Source of the DNA: an uncultured Desulfovibrio sp.
Lineage (GTDB): Bacteria > Desulfobacterota > Desulfovibrionia > Desulfovibrionales > Desulfovibrionaceae
NCBI GenBank assembly: GCA_945871415.1
Contig: CAMBWG010000024.1
Coordinates: 1 to 13,155 of the forward strand
Length of the DNA: 13,155 nt
Direction: 5' to 3'
In this document: positions 7,286 to 13,155 of the stretch, in pieces
Layout: each line of letters begins with the position of its first letter
How positions within the stretch are numbered: position 1 is the first letter of the stretch
Position numbers and translations under genes: made by a program
The notes under the pieces: generated by a model
Database searches by the model: none
What the model saw: the letters and a program-made list of their open reading frames with translations, nothing else
Told to the model about the DNA's origin: nothing

Positions 7286-10200
7286 ATGAAACGATGCTTT
7301 TTTCCGAAATTCTGCGCACTCCTGCTTGCGGCGCTGCTCTGCCTGTCCCTGTCGGTCCCCGCGAAGGCACAGCAGCCCCTGCCTCCGGTTCTGGGCACGT
7401 CAAATCTGCCGCTGCTGCCCTATCTCGACGCTTTTATTGACACTTCCGACAGCATGGATATCGACGAGGCAGCCGCGCCGGAAAATGCCTCCCGTTTCGT
7501 GCCGCTCAATCTGCGCGCTCTGCCGCGTGTCGGCGGCGCAACCTGGCTGCGCCTTGTCATCGCCCCCATGCCCGAAGGCGGCAAGGCCGATAAAATTCTG
7601 CTGGACATGGGAGACGATATCCCCGGTTCGCCGACCTTCTACACAGCGTCCGTCAATCCCCTGAGCAACACGCTGGAATGGCAGGAAAACGACCGCTCCC
7701 GCGTACAGCTCCTGCCCGAAGCCGGTCAGGAAGCCCAGACCTGTTATATCCGTCTTGACGGTCTGCCGGGCTTCTGGTTCTCGCCCACGCTGCGCACGCC
7801 GCAGGACGCCACCACGAACTGGGGCGGGCTTGCCCATACCGGGGCCACGCTGGCGCTGGGCGTCGTCATGCTGCTCTGCCTGCTGCGCGGTTTTACCGAA
7901 AAAGGGCAATGGCGCATCTGGACGTCTCTCTATATGGCCGTTGCTCTGGCGCAGTCCATTCTCGGCATGCCCGTCATTGCCGACGGCCGTATTCCCATGA
8001 ACGAGGCCGCGGCGGCGCTGGCTCCCGGGGTCGCGCTCATGCTGCTTCCCCATGTGGCCCGGCATTTCATGGATACGCGGCGCGCGTCGCGGGCGCTGGA
8101 TGTGCAGTATCTGCTGCTGACTCTGCCCGGCGTCGCTCTGGCGCTGGTTCCCCTGCTGCCGGACTTTGCCTGGTTGACGCGTTTCCTGCCGCTGTGGCCC
8201 GCCGCGACCATTCTCTTTGTGCCCACGACCCTGGGGGCCTGCCTCATGGGCCTTGGCGGCGGCGCGCGCTTCCTGCTGGCCTGCCTGCTGCAAACACTTG
8301 CCGTAGGCGCGGCCTTTGCGGGCATGGACTTTGGCTATCCTTCCGCTGTGCTGGCCTCGCTGCCTTACTGGGGCACGGCTCTGGGCGCGCTGCTCATTGC
8401 CGGGACTGCTTCCCCGCGCCGCAAGCGTACTCCCGAGGATGACGACACCACCGGCATTCCCGTGGCGCCGCCGGACGACGACTTTCTCTCCCTTGATATG
8501 CCCGGCGCGGAAAAGCCCGCGGCAAAGGACGATGAAGACAGCAGCCTGATTATCAATATCGCCGATTTTGAAAGCCCGGCCGCCCCGGAAAAGCAACCGG
8601 CTCCGGCGTCCGTTCCCGCAGCTCCCGTCGCACCCGTGGCGCCGCCGATGCCCGCTCCTGCCGCTGCCGGCGGCAAGGGTTTCAACTTGCAGCAGCTGCT
8701 GCGTGAGGCCCACGATGCCGTCGCCGCCGACGCGGAACGGAAAAATATCGGCCTGTCCTGGTACATGCCGCCCAATCTCGGACAGCTCTACGAAGGCGAC
8801 AGCAGCGCCCTGAGCACGGTGCTGCGTACCCTGCTCAACAGTTCGGTACGCGCCACCAGCCGCGGCGCGGTGCAGTTCTCCGCCCGCCGAGTCCGGGAAA
8901 GCAACGATCCCGGACATCTGCTGTTCAACGTCAACGACACGGGCTCCGGCATGCCGCCCAACGGGCGCTCCAGCACAGCGCTGGCGCGGGCCGCGGATCT
9001 GGCGGGCATGCACGGGGGCTTCTTCGAGGCGGAATGCGGTCCCCAGGGTGCCTCCGTCTCCTTCTCCCTGCATTTCCGCCCGGTGGAGGACGAAGCCGAC
9101 AGCCCTGTTGCCGCGGCTCCGCGTCCCGTCGTCATGATTGTGGCCCCCAATGTGGCCACCCGGAACAGCATCGCCGAAGCCCTGAACGACATGCCCTGCA
9201 CCCTGCGGCAGGCCAATTCGCTGGGCGGCGCGACTTCGCTGAATACGCAGCGCCCCGCCGCCGTGCTCATCGTCTGCGGACAGGAGGCAACGCCCTCTTC
9301 CCGCGGCCTTGTGGAGCGCTTCCGGGATGCCGCCGCATCCCTGCCCCACTTCGGAGCCATTGCCGTCACCGACGACGACAGATTGTGGGACATGCTGGCG
9401 GATGCCGGCTTTACCCATGCGCTGCTTGCGCCTCCCGTGCCTGCGGCTCTGCGCGCCACGGTGGAAGAGATTCTTTCCGGCAAACTGGACGAAGACATAG
9501 CGGAACTGCCCGCGACCGCGCCTGCTCCCGCGCCCGCGCCGCAGCCCGCAGCCCGGAACAAGGGGGTACCGGATCTCTTCGGCGCACCCGCCTCGTCGCG
9601 ACCTCTGCCTCCGCCGCCCGCGGCCGGGAAAAAAGCCGTGCCTCCGGCGCCGAAACCTGCCGTAAAGCCCGCGCCCGCAGCGGAAAAACCGACGCAGCAT
9701 CCCGCCGAGCTGCACGACGAAGCCGCACACCTTGTTGCGGCGGAAGATGCCCGTCTGCAAAGCCGTCTTGCTTCGCAGCCGTCTCCGGCAAAACCCGCGC
9801 CCGCAGCCAGAACCGCGCCGCAGCCTGCCGCGCCTCGTCCCGCTCCCGCAAGCTCGGCCTCTGCCCCGGCTCCGGTACAGCCGGCGCAGACGCGTCCGGC
9901 TTCTCCGGCTCCGACGCAGGATTCTCTGGATGATCTGCCCGACTTTGTCCGCAGCGAAGAACCGGAAGAAGGTATTGTTCTGCCCTCTTCCCGCATCGCC
10001 GGGCCCTGGGTCACATCCGACGGCGAAGCCAGCCCGGCTCTGAAAGACGCCTGGAAGCAGCCGACCCGCGGCGCCGCACCACAGCGCCGTCCCTCGGTAC
10101 CCTTTACGCCGACACCTCGTCCGGCAGGCAGTGTCAGCGACGTGGAAGTAGGCGAACCCATGCCCATCCCCCGGTCGCGCACCCAGACAACGCCGACCGT

Positions 10201-10564
10201 TGCCCGCACCCGTCCGGCGGACACGCAGCGCGCTTCCCGGGATGTTCCCCCGCCGCCGCGCAGAGAAGAAGGCATACCCGGCCCCGATCCCAATTACAGC
10301 GAAGCCCGCGCCGCCATGCTGCGCCGGGTTGATGCTCTGCTTCAGGAAACACAGGTGGCCTATAATGAGGGACGCCCGCAGCATGTGGCCATGACCGCCC
10401 TGGATATTGCCAGAGAAATGGATGCCTTCGGTATTCGCCACATCGCCCGCCTTGCCCGGAATGTCGAGCGGGCCGGTACGGCGGGAGACATGGAAGCTCT
10501 TGGCGATATCCTGCCGGAGCTGTATAATGCCATGGAGCGTCTCTATATTCTGGACAGACGCTAG
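7286..10564 (+). CDS. 7TMR-DISM-like hybrid sensor with degenerate phosphorelay domains
   Basis: The 1092-residue product has a signal peptide (cleavage likely after AKA, residue 28), a periplasmic domain resembling 7TMR-DISM extracellular domains (about 30-170), and about seven membrane helices (180-375). Inside the cell a Pro/Ala-rich spacer leads to a GHKL ATPase-like domain (about 465-600). Its D551-T-G-S-G555 box is kept, but the N-box reads TLLNSSVRAT, so the metal-binding Asn appears as Ser, and the GLGL box is lost. No histidine dimerisation domain precedes it. A receiver-like fold (about 614-735) lacks the acceptor Asp (VLIVCGQ) and the Lys (APPV). A spacer of about 260 residues, rich in Pro and Ala, precedes an Hpt-like bundle (1003-1092) in which Leu1039 takes the place of the phosphorylated His. 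It is probably a signalling scaffold or pseudokinase; its signal and partner are unknown. ATG 7286 has GGA at 7276-7278. Confidence 0.75.
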   Translation: MKRCFFPKFCALLLAALLCLSLSVPAKAQQPLPPVLGTSNLPLLPYLDAFIDTSDSMDIDEAAAPENASRFVPLNLRALPRVGGATWLRLVIAPMPEGGKADKILLDMGDDIPGSPTFYTASVNPLSNTLEWQENDRSRVQLLPEAGQEAQTCYIRLDGLPGFWFSPTLRTPQDATTNWGGLAHTGATLALGVVMLLCLLRGFTEKGQWRIWTSLYMAVALAQSILGMPVIADGRIPMNEAAAALAPGVALMLLPHVARHFMDTRRASRALDVQYLLLTLPGVALALVPLLPDFAWLTRFLPLWPAATILFVPTTLGACLMGLGGGARFLLACLLQTLAVGAAFAGMDFGYPSAVLASLPYWGTALGALLIAGTASPRRKRTPEDDDTTGIPVAPPDDDFLSLDMPGAEKPAAKDDEDSSLIINIADFESPAAPEKQPAPASVPAAPVAPVAPPMPAPAAAGGKGFNLQQLLREAHDAVAADAERKNIGLSWYMPPNLGQLYEGDSSALSTVLRTLLNSSVRATSRGAVQFSARRVRESNDPGHLLFNVNDTGSGMPPNGRSSTALARAADLAGMHGGFFEAECGPQGASVSFSLHFRPVEDEADSPVAAAPRPVVMIVAPNVATRNSIAEALNDMPCTLRQANSLGGATSLNTQRPAAVLIVCGQEATPSSRGLVERFRDAAASLPHFGAIAVTDDDRLWDMLADAGFTHALLAPPVPAALRATVEEILSGKLDEDIAELPATAPAPAPAPQPAARNKGVPDLFGAPASSRPLPPPPAAGKKAVPPAPKPAVKPAPAAEKPTQHPAELHDEAAHLVAAEDARLQSRLASQPSPAKPAPAARTAPQPAAPRPAPASSASAPAPVQPAQTRPASPAPTQDSLDDLPDFVRSEEPEEGIVLPSSRIAGPWVTSDGEASPALKDAWKQPTRGAAPQRRPSVPFTPTPRPAGSVSDVEVGEPMPIPRSRTQTTPTVARTRPADTQRASRDVPPPPRREEGIPGPDPNYSEARAAMLRRVDALLQETQVAYNEGRPQHVAMTALDIAREMDAFGIRHIARLARNVERAGTAGDMEALGDILPELYNAMERLYILDRR

Positions 10565-10709
10565 CGCGTTTTGCCTTTGGAAGATGCGGAACGCAAGGCT
10601 GCGGCACAGCGCCTGCCATCAATAACTAGTCGAAAAAACAGTGTTTTTTTCGCAAAACGGCAGGCCGTATGGTTTGATATGCGAAGCATTTCAAACTGAA
10701 AATGCTCTA
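10565..10709 (-). repeat. Dispersed hairpin repeat, copy D
   Basis: This copy begins immediately after the stop codon of the sensor-like gene, in the same orientation as copy C. The first stem has decayed (GCGTTTTGCCTTTGG with a poor partner). The A/T-rich middle stem (CGAAAAAA / TTTTTTCG, about 10632-10652) and the TTTGATATGC...GCATTTCAAA stem remain, and it ends in GAAAATGCTCTA. The middle stem ends in a run of seven T before CGC and could give some termination on the + strand. Confidence 0.8.
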
Positions 10710-10764
10710 AAAAGATAACGCATATTCTGACGGCGATACCGTCATAAAAAACAAAGGAGTCCCC

Positions 10765-11190
10765 ATGCCGTATTCCAAGGTTCTTGTACCCGTCGGCGGA
10801 GAAAATATTCTTGAACGCGGCCGGAAGGCCTTATCCCACGCCGTTCCCCTCTGCGCGGGCGAGATTATTCTTCTGAATGTTCCAGAGCCGTTGCCCGGCA
10901 CTGTCGGCGGCGAAGCCCGCGAAGCCATGCTGTGGGAAGAACGCGCCGCCGCGGAAAAGGCCATGCAACCGCTGCTGGACAGCGTTGCCGCAGCCGGAAA
11001 GCCCTGCCGGGTCATTGTGGAAAACGGCACCGTGGCCGACACCATTGTCCGGATCTCCCATGAACAGGAGGCGGATATCATCGTCATGTTCACCGACGGA
11101 CGCGACGATGTCAGCAGCCTGCTGATCGGCTCCATTACCGAACGCGTGCTGCGCAATACCGACACTCCCCTGCTGGCTGTCCGCCGCTAG
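10765..11190 (+). CDS. Universal stress protein, UspA family
   Basis: The 141-residue product is a single Usp domain, a small cytoplasmic alpha/beta fold. The N-terminal strand SKVLVPVGGE is typical. The ATP-binding type C-terminal loop is present as GRDDVSSLLIGSITERVLRNTDTPLLAV (about residues 111-138), but the normal G-x2-G-x9-G-[ST] spacing is imperfect because the first glycines are reduced to G112 and acidic residues, so nucleotide binding is uncertain. Such proteins help survival under starvation or oxidative stress, often by binding other proteins. AAAGGAG (10753-10759) gives a very good ribosome site five bases before the ATG. A small palindrome TGACGG/CCGTCA at 10728-10744 sits just upstream. 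Repeat copy D separates it from the sensor-like gene, and a likely terminator lies at 11293-11320. Confidence 0.88.
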   Translation: MPYSKVLVPVGGENILERGRKALSHAVPLCAGEIILLNVPEPLPGTVGGEAREAMLWEERAAAEKAMQPLLDSVAAAGKPCRVIVENGTVADTIVRISHEQEADIIVMFTDGRDDVSSLLIGSITERVLRNTDTPLLAVRR

Positions 11191-11199
11191 AGATCGTGT

Positions 11200-11275
11200 A
11201 GAATGTCTGTCGGGGGGAAGGGAAACCCCTCATCTCTGCTGTCGATGCCCGTAGCTTCCTTCGTCGCAACGGGCA
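11200..11275 (-). repeat. Second copy of the inverted repeat, loop flipped
   Basis: The flank AGAATGTC...GGGGGGAAGGGAAA and the arm TCATCTCTGCTG...GATGCCCG (11230-11251) match the reverse complement of 44-91 closely. The 18-nt loop at 11252-11269 (TAGCTTCCTTCGTCGCAA) is inverted relative to this flank when compared with the first copy. The far arm is reduced to CGGGCA (11270-11275) before the sequence diverges. Confidence 0.75.
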
Positions 11276-11292
11276 CGGCCTGCGGCCGCCTT

Positions 11293-11320
11293 CTGTCGCA
11301 GCTTGCGCGAGAGTTTTTTT
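11293..11320 (+). terminator. Probable terminator after the usp gene
   Basis: CTGTCGC (11293-11299) pairs with GCGAGAG (11307-11313) with one G-G mismatch around a seven-base loop, followed by seven T residues (11314-11320). The stem is modest, but the T-run is the longest directly after any hairpin here. It lies about 100 bases after the usp stop. Confidence 0.45.
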
Positions 11321-11425
11321 CCTTCCCCCCGCGTCCCCATCCCTTCCCAGCGCGCTTTATTCAGGAAGATGGAGCGTGTTCGGGAGCGCCGGCGTCTCGC
11401 CTGCGGTAACCGTCTCCGAGATTCC

Positions 11426-11570
11426 AGAACGCTCCACCTTTGAAAAAAGTAAAGCGCGAGACGGCGGCACAGCGCGCCACCCGGCCCGAAGCGAGCGGAA
11501 AAACAGCGTTTTTTCAGCGAACGACGGGCCGTATGGTTTGAAACCCGCAAGCGTTTCAAACTGAATGTTC
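11426..11570 (-). repeat. Dispersed hairpin repeat, copy E
   Basis: This copy has the same orientation as C and D. Its order is CCACCTTTGAAAAAAGT, a GGCGGCACAGCGCG block, a GAAAAAC/GTTTTTTC stem, CGGGCCGTATGG, and TTTGAAACCCGCAAGCGTTTCAAACTGAATG. The terminal GAAAATGCTCT has decayed to GAATGTTCA. The stems are less perfect than in C, as expected of an older copy. Confidence 0.75.
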
Positions 11571-11657
11571 ATGGGGAAAAAATCAGAGGGTCTCCTGATA
11601 TAAAAAGGCCCGGGGCAGAACATCCGGGCGGGCTTCCCGCGAACACGAGACACTGGC

Positions 11658-13088
11658 ATGCACACTTTTTCGGATTTTCAGGCAGTCTGGCTGCTGCTTG
11701 CCCATGCGCTTTCCTGGTTCGGCGTCGTTCATGCTCTGCTGACCAAGCGGGATCCGCGTTCGGCCCTCGGCTGGACGGCCGCCATGCTCTTTCTTCCGCT
11801 TCTGGGCCTTCTGGGCTATCTGCTGCTCGGCATCAGCCGCGCGGAAAGCAGGGCCGCAAAGCTCCTGCACAAAGCGGCGCAGGCCCAGCCGGACTATGCC
11901 CACCCCGCTCCCCCGCGCAAACATCGGGGAACCCCTGAACAGGCCCTGCAACTGGAGCGGCTCGGACGGCGGCTCGGCAGTCAGAGTCTTTGCGGCGGTA
12001 ACAATCTGCGCATACTGCTCAACGGCGACATGGCCTATCCCGCCATGCTCAATGCCATTCATCAGGCGCGGGATCATGTCTATCTGGCCACCTACATTTT
12101 CCGGGGCGGTTTTGTCGGACGCCGCTTTGCCGATGCCCTGGCGGAAGCGGCCGCGCGCGGCGTTGATGTCCGTCTGCTGGTGGACGGCTTCGGCGGTTCG
12201 GCTTACAGTCTGCGCAAGCCCTGGAAAAAACTGGCCGCCCGGGGTGTCCGCGTGGCCCGCTTTCTGCCGCCCCGTCTTTTCCCTCCCAATTTCAGCATCA
12301 ATCTCCGCAATCACCGCAAAGTCCTCATCTGCGACGCCATCGGTTTTACCGGCGGCATGAATATTGCCGACAACCATCTCACACGCGGATACCGCGGCGA
12401 CGTGCGCGATGTTCATTTCCGCTGTGCCGGTCCCATTGTTCAGCAGCTGCGCCGCTCCTTCATGCTGGACTGGGGCTTTGCCACCGGGGTCTATGACCCG
12501 CTGCCCCAGGACACCAAAGCGTATGAAAATTCCGATAATGCCTGCCTCTGCCGCGTGATTCTTGACGGCCCGGGTTCCGAAGCCGACACGCTCAATGATC
12601 TTTTCTGCGGCGCCGTCAACTGCGCGCGGCGCACCGTGCGTATCATGACGCCGTACTTTCTGCCTTCCCACGATCTCATGAGCAGTTTGCGCAGCGCCGC
12701 CCTGCGTGGCGTGGACGTGCGCATCGTGCTCCCCGGTTACAACAATCTGCCCTTTGTGCACTGGGCGTCGTTCCGTCTGCTGCCGACCCTGCTGGAAGCG
12801 GGCGTGCGCATCTGGCATCAGCCGCCGCCCTTTGTGCACAGCAAGCTGTTTGCCGTCGACGGCTATTACGCCCAAATCGGCTCGGCCAATCTCGACGCCC
12901 GCAGTTTGCGTCTCAACTTTGAATTGAACATGGAAGTCTTTGATCGCACCTTCCATGATCGTCTGGCCGCCCATATCGACGCCGCCATTGCCGCAGGTAC
13001 GGAAGTTTCCCTTGAAAGCCTGCGCTCCCGCCCTTTGCCTCTCAGACTTCGCGACGCCGCCTGCTGGCTTTTTTCCCCCTACCTCTAG
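11658..13088 (+). CDS. cls: Cardiolipin synthase-type phospholipase D protein
   Basis: The 476-residue product fits bacterial cardiolipin synthases, which join two phosphatidylglycerols into cardiolipin and glycerol at the inner membrane. Two N-terminal membrane helices (about 8-28 and 38-58) are followed by two phospholipase D catalytic motifs: H219-R-K221-V-L-I-C-D226 with GFTGGMNIAD after it, and H394-S-K396-L-F-A-V-D401 with QIGSANLDARSLRLNFELN after it. The second match (GSxNxDxRSxxLNFE) is characteristic of Cls rather than of nucleases. The C-terminus ends in LFSPYL, as in many Cls proteins. The ATG at 11658 has only a weak GAGA ribosome site about seven bases upstream. Another PLD-family phosphatidyltransferase remains possible, but the match to Cls is full-length. 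It is separated from its neighbours by repeat copies on both sides and so is probably a single-gene unit. Confidence 0.92.
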   Translation: MHTFSDFQAVWLLLAHALSWFGVVHALLTKRDPRSALGWTAAMLFLPLLGLLGYLLLGISRAESRAAKLLHKAAQAQPDYAHPAPPRKHRGTPEQALQLERLGRRLGSQSLCGGNNLRILLNGDMAYPAMLNAIHQARDHVYLATYIFRGGFVGRRFADALAEAAARGVDVRLLVDGFGGSAYSLRKPWKKLAARGVRVARFLPPRLFPPNFSINLRNHRKVLICDAIGFTGGMNIADNHLTRGYRGDVRDVHFRCAGPIVQQLRRSFMLDWGFATGVYDPLPQDTKAYENSDNACLCRVILDGPGSEADTLNDLFCGAVNCARRTVRIMTPYFLPSHDLMSSLRSAALRGVDVRIVLPGYNNLPFVHWASFRLLPTLLEAGVRIWHQPPPFVHSKLFAVDGYYAQIGSANLDARSLRLNFELNMEVFDRTFHDRLAAHIDAAIAAGTEVSLESLRSRPLPLRLRDAACWLFSPYL

Positions 13089-13101
13089 GGCCTGTTAACA
13101 C

Positions 13102-13155
13102 TAGAGCATTTTCAGTTTGAAATGCTTTGCATTTCAAACCATACGGCCTGTCGTT
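13102..13155 (+). repeat. Dispersed hairpin repeat, copy F (cut by window end)
   Basis: TAGAGCATTTTCAGTTTGAAA begins the element 13 bases after the cls stop, in the same orientation as copy A. The stem GTTTGAAATGC/GCATTTCAAAC (about 13114-13138, 11 bp, loop TTT) is perfect. The sequence then runs into CATACGGCCTGTCGTT at the window edge. Compared with the equivalent stem in copy C, two base pairs have changed on both sides. Confidence 0.85.

Larger units (their letters stand above)
11191..11657. other. Intergenic region between usp and cls
   Basis: This gap of 467 bases contains the second copy of the window-start inverted repeat (11200-11275), a probable terminator (11293-11320) and copy E of the hairpin repeat (11426-11570). 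The short open frames found here consist of repeat sequence and have no ribosome sites, so no gene is called. The last 85 bases before the cls start show no clear promoter. Confidence 0.6.

Noticed and set aside
7400..10441. 1013-codon open frame on the minus strand, and a 501-codon one at 8788-10293
   Set aside because: Both are antisense to the sensor-like gene and low in complexity (Gly/Arg- or Ala/Gly/Ser-rich). Their openness is explained by the high GC content and codon use of the + strand gene.
11203..11409. Possible 68-residue small protein
   Set aside because: It is built from the flipped inverted repeat and the terminator region, lacks a ribosome site and resembles nothing known.
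5124..13155. CRISPR array or insertion sequence as the explanation for the repeats
   Set aside because: The repeats are over 100 bp, far apart and in both orientations, with no regular spacers. No transposase or cas gene is seen.

Overview
The window looks like chromosome from a GC-rich sulfate-reducing deltaproteobacterium of the Desulfovibrionaceae, probably near the Desulfovibrio desulfuricans/piger group. This rests on a cytochrome c maturation (Ccm, System I) cluster with a cysteine-type CcmE, on gene order, and on base composition. I could not run a database search, so the placement is inference. All recognised genes are on the + strand.

Layout: positions 1-340 are non-coding and hold a 23-bp perfect inverted repeat and a 15-bp operator-like palindrome. 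A heme-handling and cytochrome c assembly cluster follows: ccmE (341-751), ccmF (901-2859), a fused ccmA-ccmB gene (3034-4431), ccmC (4428-5126), a 45-codon ccmD (5269-5406), and two membrane-anchored TPR proteins (5399-5986 and 6231-6953). CcmAB, C and D would load heme onto CcmE outside the inner membrane. CcmF would transfer it to apocytochromes. The TPR proteins are plausible apocytochrome-binding or assembly partners (CcmI-like). No CcmG- or CcmH-like CXXC protein is present here, and the usual heme-binding histidine of CcmE is a cysteine. Both agree with the unusual Ccm system described in D. desulfuricans.

After the ccm cluster lie a 1092-residue membrane protein (7286-10564), a small universal stress protein (10765-11190) and a cardiolipin-synthase-type phospholipase D protein (11658-13088). 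The large protein has the architecture of a hybrid sensor kinase (periplasmic 7TMR-DISM-like domain, about seven membrane segments, GHKL-like, receiver-like and Hpt-like domains), but the phosphotransfer residues appear to be missing from each signalling domain.

Every gene junction from the 3' end of ccmC onward, apart from the ccmD/TPR overlap, carries a member of one dispersed repeat family of about 110-150 bp built from hairpins. There are four near-full copies, one fragment and one copy cut by the window edge, in both orientations, with paired base changes in one stem. A second, unrelated repeat occurs at 3-90 and 11200-11275, and its 18-nt loop is inverted between the two copies.

The points most worth a second look are the ccmA-ccmB fusion, the degenerate phosphorelay protein, the hairpin repeat family (one copy of which supplies the ccmC stop codon), and the flipped-loop repeat.
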